DNA of 43,138 bases, from positions 1 through 43,138 of the forward strand of contig CAYVKW010000004.1 in assembly GCA_964452285.1 (NCBI GenBank). The letters run 5' to 3'. This DNA is from JAUNST01 sp964452285 (GTDB lineage: Bacteria; Patescibacteriota; Microgenomatia; UBA1400; PJMF01). Within the stretch, counting starts at the first letter, position 1, and every line of letters begins with the position of its first letter. Both the position numbers and the translations under genes were made by a program. The notes beneath the pieces were generated by a model, which had not been told where the DNA came from, made no database searches, and saw nothing but the letters and a program-made list of their open reading frames with translations. Below, one piece after another: positions 15,820-23,820 of the stretch.

Positions 15820-16806
15820 TTAATTTGTTTCTGCCAAAAACGGCGAAATACTGCCATCGGTGATTAATGCCTGTAACATCGGCGCAAACAAAGCCGCCAA
15901 ATCCAATTCCACATAAGGACACAAACCTTCTAGAAGCTTTGCTCTGCCAGTGCCATTGGTTGTCACCAATAAATCCGGCGGATTTTCGCGCAAAAAATGC
16001 TCATACTTGCCCACTAAGATCGGATGACTGATGAACAAGACTATTTTTTGCGCGCCATGCCGGCGCAAGCATTCTATTGCCGTTACTGCTGTTTCTCCAG
16101 AACCTAAGATATCATCAATCATTAGCACTTCCTTACCATTTACGTCAGCCGTCACTGAGTCTTCCCTTTCGATGTGATCTAGCTCTTCACTTAGAGCCGC
16201 TCGATCCTTAGGCATACTCTGCATTGGCAAGCCTAAATGCTCTGCAAACAAACGATTGTTTTTCCGCGCCCCATCGTCCGGATTAACCACAATCGTTTTG
16301 CCAGGTTTAATCAGATTTTGTTCTATTGTGTAGTCAGCAAACAATTTTCTTGCCGACAAATCGTCGAACAAAATCTTATCACCCATATCTCGTTCTTGCT
16401 TCGCGTGCAAATCCACCGCCACAATACCCTTGTAGCCATTTCTTTCCAGCAAATTCACATGCATCGAAGCACTATCACAGCTCCGCTCTTTTCGTACATC
16501 CTGTCTGCTGAAAGCAAAAAACGGAGTAATTAGATATGGCTTTTTACCACCAGACTTTTTGATTGCTCGTCCAATTTGTGCCGCCTGCCAAGCCATTTGC
16601 GCTCCGACCATATAATCTTGGAACACATAAACTCGCTTTCCCCGTACTGAAACCGGCAAACTCGCCACTGTTTCACCATCAGCAAAAGTTTTAATCACAT
16701 TAGGCACACACTGAATTTCAAGATTCGGCAATTGTTTTTGCAAAAGATCTGCTGTCCTCTGCATCAATACGCTCTCGGTCCCGCTCATAAACAAAACCTG
16801 TTTCAT
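15820..16806 (-). CDS. ribose-phosphate pyrophosphokinase-like protein (paralog 1)
   Basis: PRPP synthetase makes PRPP from ribose 5-phosphate and ATP. This 328-aa protein has the family fold: the flexible loop FFAFSRQDVRKE with the catalytic RQD, the VDLHAK motif, VVNPDDGARK, and the PRPP-binding loop VLMIDDILGSGETAV. The segment after VDLHAK (QERDMGDKILFDDLSA) departs from the usual QIQGFFDIP, so it may be a divergent Prs or Prs-associated paralog. AAGGAGGAGG precedes the ATG. Its leader is about 100 nt and it ends in a strong terminator, so it is its own unit. A second paralog lies at 33025. Confidence 0.85.
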   Translation of the reverse strand: MKQVLFMSGTESVLMQRTADLLQKQLPNLEIQCVPNVIKTFADGETVASLPVSVRGKRVYVFQDYMVGAQMAWQAAQIGRAIKKSGGKKPYLITPFFAFSRQDVRKERSCDSASMHVNLLERNGYKGIVAVDLHAKQERDMGDKILFDDLSARKLFADYTIEQNLIKPGKTIVVNPDDGARKNNRLFAEHLGLPMQSMPKDRAALSEELDHIEREDSVTADVNGKEVLMIDDILGSGETAVTAIECLRRHGAQKIVLFISHPILVGKYEHFLRENPPDLLVTTNGTGRAKLLEGLCPYVELDLAALFAPMLQALITDGSISPFLAETN

Positions 16807-16905
16807 TTCCTCGTCCTCCTCCTTATTTTTTGTTTAGATATCGAGCTAATTGCACCTTCCTTCGCCCATTTTTTTCATTTTTCAAAGAACCCTCCCATGT
16901 TCCCA

Positions 16906-16935
16906 ATTCTAACACAAATGTGGAAAACTATTATA
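16906..16935 (-). promoter_or_regulatory. candidate promoters of prs paralog 1
   Basis: Two -10 candidates on the minus strand: TATAAT (16930-16935) and TAGAAT with a TGT extension (16906-16914). They would give leaders of about 115 or 95 nt before the ATG at 16806. No clear -35 is seen. A direct repeat of ATCCTATAA occurs on the plus strand at about 16951 and 16972. Confidence 0.4.
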
Positions 16936-17023
16936 AGCAATTTTTAGGATCCTATAACCTTCATAATCACATCCTATAATTTAAATTTAGCGGTTGTTTA
17001 TAACTGGTGAAAAAGCAAAAGCA

Positions 17024-17032
17024 TGTTATAAT
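17024..17032 (+). promoter_or_regulatory. extended -10 promoter of dut
   Basis: TGTTATAAT on the plus strand with the hexamer ending 9 nt before the ATG at 17042. The transcript would begin within about 2 nt of the start codon. Confidence 0.65.
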
Positions 17033-17041
17033 TACCCCTCT

Positions 17042-17479
17042 ATGCAAAAAATTCCTGTCAAAATTAAACTTTTTGAAAACAGCTTGCCTACTCCTCAATA
17101 CCATACTACCCAAGCAGCCGGCTTTGATTTTTCCAGCGCTTCTAATGTCTCATTTCCACCTCATCAAGTCACTTTGGTTAATACAGGCATAGCCCTCTCT
17201 TATCCAGCCGATTTTTGGCTTTTAATCGCCGCCCGTAGCAGTTTATATAAACTCGGACTCCAGCTTATCAACGGTATTGGCGTAGCCGATCCCGATTATT
17301 GTGGCGATAATGACGAGATTCGTTTACTTATCTACAATTTCTCTGATCAACTAGTTGCTATTAAAAAAGGCGCTCGTCTTGCTCAAGGTATTCTTGTCCC
17401 GCGAACTCAAGCAGAATTCACTGTCGTCAGTCATCTTGATCATCCTGATCGCGGCGGTCTTGGCAGCACTGGTCAATAA
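17042..17479 (+). CDS. dut: dUTP diphosphatase
   Basis: Dut hydrolyses dUTP to dUMP, keeping uracil out of DNA and feeding dTMP synthesis. All five trimeric dUTPase motifs are present in 145 residues: AAGFDFSSA, ARSSLYKLGL, GIGVADPDYCGDNDEI, GARLAQGIL and DRGGLGSTGQ. The start at 17042 (MQKIPVKIKLFE) is the family N-terminus. A longer reading from 16994 would begin upstream of the -10 box and is rejected. No Shine-Dalgarno is visible, in line with a leaderless mRNA. The gene is convergent with the DHFR-like gene, 1 nt apart. Confidence 0.95.
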   Translation: MQKIPVKIKLFENSLPTPQYHTTQAAGFDFSSASNVSFPPHQVTLVNTGIALSYPADFWLLIAARSSLYKLGLQLINGIGVADPDYCGDNDEIRLLIYNFSDQLVAIKKGARLAQGILVPRTQAEFTVVSHLDHPDRGGLGSTGQ

Positions 17480-17480
17480 T

Positions 17481-18038
17481 TCAATTTCTTCCCACTTTTT
17501 TTACCGCCAAATGAAACATCGTCGTTTGTGGTGACAAATTTACTCTTTCTATCACTTCCAACCGTTCCATTGCTATTTCTTCTGGTAGTAATTTTATTCC
17601 CGCCCCAAAAAACACTGGCTCCACTGTCAAATACAACTCGTCAATCTGATTTTCTTTCCAAGCCTCTCGATAAACTTCTGCTCCCCCACAAATAGCCACT
17701 TTTTTCGCTCCTAATTCGGCTAGCACCTGCATCAGTTTAGTTATTGTCATACGTCCAGTTGTATATACAGCTTGCGCTGACTCCAAATTGAAGTTCTCTA
17801 TCGCTTCTGCCTCTGGATACTTTTCCTGATGACTGGTATATATAATTGTTTTTCTTCCTGACAAAGGTCGACCAATGGTGTTAAAAGTGGTACTGCCCAT
17901 AATCACCGTTCCTACCTCTCGCGAAATCAAGCTAAACCACTTTTTATCTGCTTGGCTAGTCCACGTCGTCGAAGCTTGATTTCGCTCCTGCGCAATAAAA
18001 CCATCCAAACTTATTGCCGCTATCAATACTCTCTTCAT
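17481..18038 (-). CDS. dihydrofolate reductase / RibD-C family reductase
   Basis: This 185-aa protein belongs to the DHFR-like fold of RibD C-terminal reductases: MKRVLIAAISLDGFIAQ, the NADPH-binding VIMGSTTFNTIGRPLSGRK, VAICGGAEVYREAW, and IDELYLTVEPVFFGAGIKLLP. These enzymes use NADPH, but whether this one reduces dihydrofolate, a pterin or a riboflavin precursor cannot be told. Its ATG overlaps the TGA of the upstream gene (ATGA), so it is translated from the same mRNA as the two unknown genes upstream. Confidence 0.85.
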   Translation of the reverse strand: MKRVLIAAISLDGFIAQERNQASTTWTSQADKKWFSLISREVGTVIMGSTTFNTIGRPLSGRKTIIYTSHQEKYPEAEAIENFNLESAQAVYTTGRMTITKLMQVLAELGAKKVAICGGAEVYREAWKENQIDELYLTVEPVFFGAGIKLLPEEIAMERLEVIERVNLSPQTTMFHLAVKKVGRN

Positions 18039-18877
18039 TTTTGCTTCTTTTCCTCGTTCTTATCTTCATTTCCATCGTCAGCCACTCTTTTATCCTGTTT
18101 TTTTCTAAAAAAATCTAAAAAACTCGCTCTTTTCTTCTTCTCTTCTCCGCTTTCCTCCAAATCAGCCAGCTCTTGCACTTCTTCTGTAACCATTTTTTGT
18201 TTACTCGCTTTTTCCTCAAACTTTTGTTTTTGTTCTTCTGTTAATTCTTCAAATCTCCGCACATAATCCTCCACACTCTGCAACGCTCGTTCCAAAACTT
18301 TCAACTCTTGTTTCAACTTATTTTTTTCTCCCGCTTCCTTTTCCACCTTTATTTTTTCCTTCAGGCTTTCTCTTTTCCTTTTTACTTGATCAAGCTCATA
18401 AATTACATTAGTTTTTTGATGTTGCAATTTCAAAAACAATGCTTTAATATCGTCAGCCTTACCCGCTTCCAAAGCCAGAGCCCAAATATTTACATCTTGT
18501 ACTGCCCAATTTTGTTCTTCTATCGCTTTTTTTTGAATATAATCACCACTTTGATTTCCTTCACGCTCCTTCATTCTTTCGCTGACGACATTAACTTGAT
18601 CTCTATCTTTTTCTTCCAAAACAGCGGGTACTGCATTTTCAGACACGGCATTTTCAATTTCGCTTTTTACCTTCGTCTCTTCTCTTTCTCCCACAAAAAT
18701 GCCATGAATTTTTTCTCCCAGCACTTGATTCGCTTGGTTTTCACTTTCTGCTTTTTCTGGATCGTCCGCTCTTTGCCAATCTTGAATCAAGCGCAATGAG
18801 CCATCTACGCCGCCATAACGCTCATCTAAAACAGCTTCGCTTATATCTTGAATTCGCTCTTTTTCTTGATCAATCAT
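18035..18877 (-). CDS. charged coiled-coil protein of unknown function
   Basis: This 280-aa Glu/Lys/Gln-rich protein has a predicted coiled coil from about residue 155 to 235 (VIYELDQVKRKRESLKEKI, ERALQSVEDYVRRFEELTEEQ) and a Lys/Glu-rich tail. There is no signal peptide or membrane helix. It overlaps the upstream membrane-protein gene by 8 nt and the downstream reductase by 4 nt. It resembles in composition, not sequence, the gene at 1587. Function unknown; the context suggests a partner of the upstream membrane protein. Confidence 0.7.
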   Translation of the reverse strand: MIDQEKERIQDISEAVLDERYGGVDGSLRLIQDWQRADDPEKAESENQANQVLGEKIHGIFVGEREETKVKSEIENAVSENAVPAVLEEKDRDQVNVVSERMKEREGNQSGDYIQKKAIEEQNWAVQDVNIWALALEAGKADDIKALFLKLQHQKTNVIYELDQVKRKRESLKEKIKVEKEAGEKNKLKQELKVLERALQSVEDYVRRFEELTEEQKQKFEEKASKQKMVTEEVQELADLEESGEEKKKRASFLDFFRKKQDKRVADDGNEDKNEEKKQK

Positions 18878-19310
18878 TGTTTTTCCATTCTCTAATTTTT
18901 TGATTCAAAAAAGCCCCACCCATTTCCAAAATTCGATTTAGCACTGTTTGTACCGGCTTCGTCTTCATTTTGATTGCCTGTTCTTGTAGTTTCAAGCTCA
19001 AATCACTTAATTCATTAAACAATCTACACAAAACCAGCAAATAATATATTGTTGCCACGCCGCCAAAAAAACTCAACATGGCCAAAAAAACTAGACCAAA
19101 ATTGTTTAAACTCAAACCAAAACCCAAACTTATACCAGCCAAAACCACGCTCAATCCCGCCACTATCACCAGCATCAGACGGTCACTGGCAAAAACATTC
19201 ATTTGTCTTTGATGATAATCAGACCAAATTTGTAATTGATCTTCTTTATTCGAAAAGCCATCAAGAACGCTTAACATCATCTTCTTATGTTGACGCATTT
19301 GTTCAATCAT
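18870..19310 (-). CDS. small membrane protein with two transmembrane helices
   Basis: This 146-aa protein has two membrane helices (about residues 45-67 and 71-93: LMLVIVAGLSVVLAGISLGFGL and FGLVFLAMLSFFGGVATIYYL) between charged N- and C-terminal regions. No family is recognised. The ATG at 19310 (MIEQMRQHKKMM) is chosen because the -10 box TATCAT (19317-19322, TGT extension) lies 6 nt upstream; the longer reading to 19493 would run through both promoters. It starts an overlapping three-gene chain ending with the DHFR-like reductase. Confidence 0.7.
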   Translation of the reverse strand: MIEQMRQHKKMMLSVLDGFSNKEDQLQIWSDYHQRQMNVFASDRLMLVIVAGLSVVLAGISLGFGLSLNNFGLVFLAMLSFFGGVATIYYLLVLCRLFNELSDLSLKLQEQAIKMKTKPVQTVLNRILEMGGAFLNQKIREWKNND

Positions 19311-19326
19311 GTTACAATGATAACAT
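19309..19326. promoter_or_regulatory. overlapping divergent extended -10 promoters
   Basis: Plus strand: TGTTACAAT (19310-19318) for the SIMPL gene. Minus strand: TGTTATCAT (19317-19325) for the membrane protein. The two -10 hexamers share bases 19317-19318, so RNA polymerase cannot occupy both at once. ATGTTA/TAACAT forms an inverted repeat around the centre. Confidence 0.6.
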
Positions 19327-19365
19327 TCATAAATGCAAAAATCAAGTCTAGAAAGGCTCAATTTT

Positions 19366-20151
19366 ATGAAAAACTTTGGATTAAAAACTTTTTTGCTTAG
19401 TCTGCTAGGTATTTTTATTGGCAGTTTTGTCTGTATTTTAGGCATTACTTTAGCTACTAAACTTATCGGCTGGCCAGCTTGGAAACAAGACATCAGTCTT
19501 CGTTCCAGTAGTGGTGAAAATTATTTTAGCGCTGATGGTCAAGTAACTTTAGAGGCTATTCCAGATCAGGCAGTAATTAATTTAGGCGTTGAGATTACCG
19601 ACAAAACTGTCGCTGACGCTCAAAATCAAGTCAATACCATTGTCACTAGCTTACAAAGTCAGCTCAATAGTCTAGGCATTACTGAAAAAGATATTCGCAC
19701 TCAAAATTATTCTGTTTATCCTAATTATAATTGGGATAAAGGCGCCAGCGAAATCACTGGTTACACCGTTAACAGCACTTTACAAGTTACTTGCACTGAT
19801 TTCGCTCTCCTCAATCAAGTTATTGACGCCGCCACCAAACTCGGCATCAATCAAGTCAATAACGTCGCCTTCACTTTAAGCGATGCTAAAAAAGCCGAAC
19901 TCAAAAAAGAAGCGAGAAAAGAAGCTATCGCTCAAGCTAAATCTAATGCTCAAGAGCTAGCTTCGCTTGCCGGCATCAAACTTGGCAATATCACTAACGT
20001 CTGGGAAAACGAATTAAATTCCGACGTCGCCACCAATTATGTCAAAAGTATGGCTCTGAACGAAGCTGGTAGCGATTCAGTCGCCACCGACCTTCAAGCT
20101 GGCACCACTTCTTATTCCTATCAAGTGAGCTTAACTTACCAAACTTTTTAA
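19366..20151 (+). CDS. SIMPL-domain (DUF541) exported protein
   Basis: This 261-aa protein has one N-terminal membrane helix or uncleaved signal (FLLSLLGIFIGSFVCILGITLA), then the SIMPL domain: GQVTLEAIPDQAVINLGVEI, SLGITEKDIRTQNYSVYPNY, GYTVNSTLQVTC, KAELKKEARKEAIAQAKSNAQELASLAG (read in two adjacent blocks), and a final SYQVSLTYQTF. The family is outer-surface or periplasmic with unclear function. The start at 19366 has AAAGG upstream; the in-frame ATG at 19333 lacks a site. Divergent from the three-gene chain at 19310. Confidence 0.88.
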   Translation: MKNFGLKTFLLSLLGIFIGSFVCILGITLATKLIGWPAWKQDISLRSSSGENYFSADGQVTLEAIPDQAVINLGVEITDKTVADAQNQVNTIVTSLQSQLNSLGITEKDIRTQNYSVYPNYNWDKGASEITGYTVNSTLQVTCTDFALLNQVIDAATKLGINQVNNVAFTLSDAKKAELKKEARKEAIAQAKSNAQELASLAGIKLGNITNVWENELNSDVATNYVKSMALNEAGSDSVATDLQAGTTSYSYQVSLTYQTF

Positions 20152-20203
20152 AACAAAAGTATATCAGGTCTAGCGTATTAGGTTTAGAAGTATATCGAAT
20201 AAA

Positions 20204-20236
20204 ATTAGCGCCGCTCAATAATTGAGCGGCGCTAAT
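20204..20236. terminator. bidirectional terminator hairpin
   Basis: A perfect 16-bp inverted repeat (ATTAGCGCCGCTCAAT and its complement, 1-nt centre) lies between the convergent SIMPL and desulforedoxin genes. On the minus strand it is followed by TTTTATT. On the plus strand the T-rich run comes only about 17 nt later, so it is stronger for the minus-strand transcript. Confidence 0.75.
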
Positions 20237-20257
20237 CATAAAGCAATCCAATTTTTT

Positions 20258-20449
20258 TTATTTTGTTTTCTGGTTCTTCTTTTTTGCCATTTTTATTTTC
20301 TCTCCCTCTCCGCTCCCCAAATTCCAAACGTCAATTAATGCCATTGGCTCTCCGCAGCACACCAATTCCCCACCGCCTACTTCCACTACCACTGTTTGAT
20401 TACCGCAAACTCCACACTTGTAGTGCTCTCCCATCTGTTTTACTGCCAT
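20258..20449 (-). CDS. desulforedoxin-domain protein
   Basis: This 63-aa protein matches the N-terminal desulforedoxin domain of desulfoferrodoxin: YKCGVCGNQTVVVEVGGG followed by LVCCGEPM. The four cysteines (C-x2-C and CC) form an Fe(SCys)4 centre. The superoxide-reducing C-terminal domain is absent, and the basic tail (KIKMAKKKNQKTK) replaces it, so it is probably an electron carrier. It lies after rubrerythrin on the same strand, which suggests a shared role in removing oxygen species. AAAGGGAAG precedes the ATG. Confidence 0.88.
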   Translation of the reverse strand: MAVKQMGEHYKCGVCGNQTVVVEVGGGELVCCGEPMALIDVWNLGSGEGEKIKMAKKKNQKTK

Positions 20450-20498
20450 CTTCCCTTTCTTACAACAGCCTTACTTTTTATTTACTTTCTATTAAAAC

Positions 20499-20531
20499 GC
20501 TAAAACCGCGGTTTTTTGCCGCGGTTTTAGC
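20499..20531 (-). terminator. hairpin after rubrerythrin
   Basis: A perfect 13-bp stem (GCTAAAACCGCGG / CCGCGGTTTTAGC) with a 7-nt loop lies 28 nt after the rubrerythrin stop. The following U-tract is short (GTTTTAA), so some read-through into the desulforedoxin gene is likely. Confidence 0.6.
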
Positions 20532-20558
20532 TCAAATTTACATCTTTTTACCAATATT

Positions 20559-21140
20559 TTAATACTCTTCTCTCGCCACCTCATAAAAACTTTGAGGATG
20601 CCAGCAAGAAGGACATTTTTGTGGTGGCATTTTGCCGACATGGATATAACCACATTCACGACAAATCCACACCTTTTCTGTATCTCGTTTGAAATAACCA
20701 GATTTCACCAAATCTAGCAGTTTTTGATAACGAGTAGCATGGCCGCCTTCTGCCTTTGCAATCGCTCTCATTCTCGCTGCGTATTCAGTATATCCTTCCT
20801 CTTCAGCTACATCAGCAAATTCTGGATACATTGAATTTTCTTCATGTAGTTCTCCGGCAATCGCCGCTTCCAGATTTTCTGCCGTTGTCCCTCGCACATT
20901 TGGTACTCCTACACCGTCCAATTTCAATTCTCCAGCATTTTCTGGTTTTTTCGCCAATTCCACAATCCATTTAAACAAATTACTAGCATGTTCTCTCTCT
21001 TGATCGGCCGTCTCCTGAAAAATTGCGCCAATTTGTTCATAACCCTCTTTTTTAGCCACACTGGCATAAAAAGTATAGCGATTACGAGCTTGACTTTCTC
21101 CCAAATAAGCCTGAGCTAAATTTAAATAAGTTTTTTCCAT
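20559..21140 (-). CDS. rbr: rubrerythrin
   Basis: Rubrerythrin reduces hydrogen peroxide in anaerobes. The 193-aa protein has the diiron four-helix bundle (ESQARNRYTFYASVAKKEGYE, ETADQEREHASNLF, GELHEENSMYPEFADVAEEEGY, AKAEGGHATRYQKLLD, with the expected Glu/His ligands). A C-terminal rubredoxin domain follows (ICRECGYIHVG, KCPSCWHPQSFYE) with four cysteines for one iron. It is full length. GAAAGGA precedes the ATG. It is followed by a stand-alone desulforedoxin. Confidence 0.97.
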   Translation of the reverse strand: MEKTYLNLAQAYLGESQARNRYTFYASVAKKEGYEQIGAIFQETADQEREHASNLFKWIVELAKKPENAGELKLDGVGVPNVRGTTAENLEAAIAGELHEENSMYPEFADVAEEEGYTEYAARMRAIAKAEGGHATRYQKLLDLVKSGYFKRDTEKVWICRECGYIHVGKMPPQKCPSCWHPQSFYEVAREEY

Positions 21141-21189
21141 TTTTCCTTTCTTTCACTATTTTAGCTTGCGCGCCATAAAGCGCGTCCAC

Positions 21190-22077
21190 TTATTCTAACA
21201 TTGTTTTTACAATTTTACGAGCTAAAGTTACCGTCTTTGTACATCCTTCCAACCTAGCATCATTATACTCCACCACATCTAAGCTTGTTCCCATTGGCCA
21301 GCGTAAATTTTCCCAAATTTTCTTTATTAAATCCACCGAAAAACCATTCTCATAAGGTAAATTTACCGCCCAATTACCGCTGCCACTTCTCTTTTGATCA
21401 CTTTCACCTTTCACTACATCCAAATCAAAAGTCACATGTATATGCCCGAATTTTTTCATAAACATCTCTACTTCTTGTTTACACAGTTCGAAATTATCTT
21501 GCCATGCTTGTTCATTTAGCACTCTAATGTTTTTTTCTCGAAAAAACTTCGCCGTCTTTACTTCCATGTCCAAATTCCCAATATACAAAATTTGCTCTAT
21601 CTTCAATTTTTTTGGCACCAGTTGATCAATTTTCTTAAAATCAAACTCGGTTAGCAATGGTCGTACCCACATCCCGTGAAAATTACCTGTTTCCGAATCT
21701 TCACTCAAATTAAAGTCATCGTGCGAATCAAACATAATTATGCCGATATCTTCAACAGGATACTCTTGCAAATCTGCTAACATGCTTACCAAACTTACCA
21801 TGTGATCGCCGCCCAGAACTATTCTCGATTCATCAGCGCGATTTTTTACCTCCAGTAAAAAATCGCGCCCTCTTTCGCATTCCTGCGCCACCACTCCCAA
21901 GTATTCTTTTTTACTCACCTGTGCAATATCTCGTGAATCAACTAATTGCAATTCTCTTTTCCCCCCGTGATAAAAAGCCGCCACTTCTTTCGGCGCCATC
22001 TTACAAGCTTCCAAATCGCATTCCACTCCATGCCACAATTTTCTAATCCCTAAATTACACTCGATCAAATTCAACAT
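21190..22077 (-). CDS. ureohydrolase-fold protein (arginase/agmatinase family)
   Basis: This 295-aa protein has the ureohydrolase metal motifs: GGDHMVSLV (first His ligand), FDSHDDFN in place of the usual DAHxD, and TFDLDVVKG in place of SxDxDxxDP. The dinuclear Mn ligands appear conserved, but the alanine-to-serine change and missing DP point to an altered substrate. Family members hydrolyse arginine, agmatine, guanidinobutyrate or formiminoglutamate, and none can be chosen here. AAGGA lies 4 nt from the ATG. It follows the PH-SHOCT gene by 29 nt. Confidence 0.85.
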   Translation of the reverse strand: MLNLIECNLGIRKLWHGVECDLEACKMAPKEVAAFYHGGKRELQLVDSRDIAQVSKKEYLGVVAQECERGRDFLLEVKNRADESRIVLGGDHMVSLVSMLADLQEYPVEDIGIIMFDSHDDFNLSEDSETGNFHGMWVRPLLTEFDFKKIDQLVPKKLKIEQILYIGNLDMEVKTAKFFREKNIRVLNEQAWQDNFELCKQEVEMFMKKFGHIHVTFDLDVVKGESDQKRSGSGNWAVNLPYENGFSVDLIKKIWENLRWPMGTSLDVVEYNDARLEGCTKTVTLARKIVKTMLE

Positions 22078-22106
22078 TTTTCCTTTTTATTTTTTAGCGC
22101 AAAACA

Positions 22107-22646
22107 TCAACCGCCAGAATTCATCAGCAAAGCTCGCTTTTGCGCCCTAAACTCTTCTTGAGTAATTACGCCTTTTTCTTTTAAATCCCATAGCTTTTTC
22201 AGCTCGTCCGCCGTGCTCAAATATTTCGTATCCGCTTCCACCGATTTTTCCCGATATTCACTCACCTGATCTCCCAAAACATTGCAAAATCGCCTCAAAT
22301 CACTCTTGTAAGCCCAACCAAAATGGTGATCCTCTCCCTGATCATCAATGAAAATATCCCCAAAAAATATGCCTGTCTCATAACGAACATTGGCTATCTG
22401 CAAATAAGAAATTTCTCTATTATCATGACCATAAAAAGCCCGTCTATCCAGAATAAAGAGTCTTTTTTCTGTCGCTACTAATAAAACAATTGTTCCTTCT
22501 CTCGTGAAAGCCCGCAACAAACCAATAATGACTTCTCCTTCATCAATCTTATTCGCCAAATCCCGCACCTCTTTACGCACTCCCCACAAGCTTACTTTCC
22601 CCAAAGCTTCTATTTGTTTTTTTATTTCCGCTTTCGTTACCGTCAT
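22107..22646 (-). CDS. PH-like domain protein with C-terminal SHOCT motif
   Basis: This 179-aa protein has a bacterial PH-like (YokE-type) domain, about residues 30-125 (GEVIIGLLRAF, TIVLLVATEKRLFILDRRA, ISYLQIANVRYETGIFFGDIFI). It ends in a SHOCT motif (LKKLWDLKEKGVITQEEFRAQKRALL split over 149-174), a short oligomerisation or partner-binding unit. No membrane helix is present. It sits 9 nt after the FemX gene. A TAAAAT -10 lies 6 nt before the ATG, so a leaderless transcript of its own is possible besides the operon mRNA. Confidence 0.85.
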   Translation of the reverse strand: MTVTKAEIKKQIEALGKVSLWGVRKEVRDLANKIDEGEVIIGLLRAFTREGTIVLLVATEKRLFILDRRAFYGHDNREISYLQIANVRYETGIFFGDIFIDDQGEDHHFGWAYKSDLRRFCNVLGDQVSEYREKSVEADTKYLSTADELKKLWDLKEKGVITQEEFRAQKRALLMNSGG

Positions 22647-22655
22647 AAGCTTATT

Positions 22656-23681
22656 TTACACCTTTCTGATCTTTTTTCTCGTTTTTTCTACTAATAAATT
22701 CAATTTATACGCCCATGGTCTGATAACTAAATCTTGTGCATGTAAATAAGCAAAGTCTTCTCCTGCAAAACCGCGTTTAAAAATCGACAATTTCGCAAAT
22801 CGGTGACCCGTTTCCTCCTCAGGCGCCACCCCCCAGAAATTATAACGACTCATTCCTCGTCGTTTTGCTTCTTTAATCGCTTCCCACTGGATGGCTGGCG
22901 CCCCCGGATACTTATGTGCCAGCTCCGTCGACGCGCCGTAATGATAAACCGCTTCTTGACCATAAAAAATAATCATCGCCTGCGCCAACAACTGTCCTTG
23001 ATAATAGGCACTATACAATACCACTTCATCGTCTGGCACAAATGCTTCAAATTGCTTTTGCCAATATTGTAAAGAAAACGGCACAAATTTTTGTCGTGCT
23101 GCTGTCTGTAGTTGCAAGTTATAGAACTCTTTTATTTGTGCTTCATCTTGCTTGCCAACAATTTTAATCTCTTCTTTTGCCGCTTTCCTGATTTCATAAC
23201 GCGTACTTTTACGCATCTTTGCCAGCAATTCTTCCTCAGACAAACTCAAATCCAATCGATGTGTCAATTCCGCGTGTAAATGCATCGGCGCATCCACAAA
23301 TCCCAATTCACCAAAAATTTTTCTACTTTGTTCATTATCTTGCAGCTGCGGCCGACAACGAATAAAGACCGCTTTTTCTTCTCTCCCTAATCGTTTTAAT
23401 TCTTCTCCAAAAATTGTCACTAAATCTTGATCATACCATTCAAAAATCGGTCCTCCAGGCAAAATCAAATGTCGTCCTCTTTTCGCTTCTTCCAGAATTA
23501 ACAACATTACTCCAATTAGCTTGTCATCTTGGTAAAATCCTCGATAAAAAACCTTTTGTCCCAACTTCCGATAAAATTGCCCCCAATTCCACGACTGGAG
23601 AAAATTTGCTTCTGGGTGTTCCCCTAGAAACTTCTCCCACACTTCCTTTTTTTCCACCTCACGCACCACGATTTTTGACAT
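22656..23681 (-). CDS. FemABX-type peptidyltransferase
   Basis: Fem transferases add amino acids from aminoacyl-tRNA to lipid II or peptidoglycan stem peptides. This 341-aa protein has the twin-GNAT layout: NFLQSWNWGQFYRKLGQKV near the N-terminus, GGPIFEWYD, then STRYEIRKAAKEEIKIV, and the end motif RYNFWGVAPEEETGHRFAKLSIFKRGF, described in two parts. The start at 23681 (MSKIVVREVEKKEV) follows a TATAAT -10 by 6 nt; the longer reading to 23756 lies upstream of this box. It heads a chain with the PH-SHOCT and ureohydrolase genes. Confidence 0.88.
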   Translation of the reverse strand: MSKIVVREVEKKEVWEKFLGEHPEANFLQSWNWGQFYRKLGQKVFYRGFYQDDKLIGVMLLILEEAKRGRHLILPGGPIFEWYDQDLVTIFGEELKRLGREEKAVFIRCRPQLQDNEQSRKIFGELGFVDAPMHLHAELTHRLDLSLSEEELLAKMRKSTRYEIRKAAKEEIKIVGKQDEAQIKEFYNLQLQTAARQKFVPFSLQYWQKQFEAFVPDDEVVLYSAYYQGQLLAQAMIIFYGQEAVYHYGASTELAHKYPGAPAIQWEAIKEAKRRGMSRYNFWGVAPEEETGHRFAKLSIFKRGFAGEDFAYLHAQDLVIRPWAYKLNLLVEKTRKKIRKV

Positions 23682-23687
23682 TATCTT

Positions 23688-23693
23688 ATTATA
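23688..23693 (-). promoter_or_regulatory. -10 box of the FemX gene
   Basis: TATAAT (preceded by CGG) lies 6 nt upstream of the ATG at 23681, giving an essentially leaderless mRNA. Confidence 0.55.
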
Positions 23694-23785
23694 CCGCAAA
23701 TTTTCTCCAAAACTTTGTCCGCTCACTCCGCCACACAAATTCCTTCCACTCTTCAATTAACCGCTATTAAAAAAAGTTTTAATTC

Positions 23786-23814
23786 TTGACAAAGAGTATC
23801 CTATATGTTAAAAT
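23786..23814 (+). promoter_or_regulatory. strong promoter of the small membrane-protein operon
   Basis: A perfect TTGACA -35 (23786-23791), a 17-bp spacer, and a TAAAAT -10 (23809-23814) extended by TGT. Transcription would start near 23821. Confidence 0.85.
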
Positions 23815-23820
23815 ACTAAC

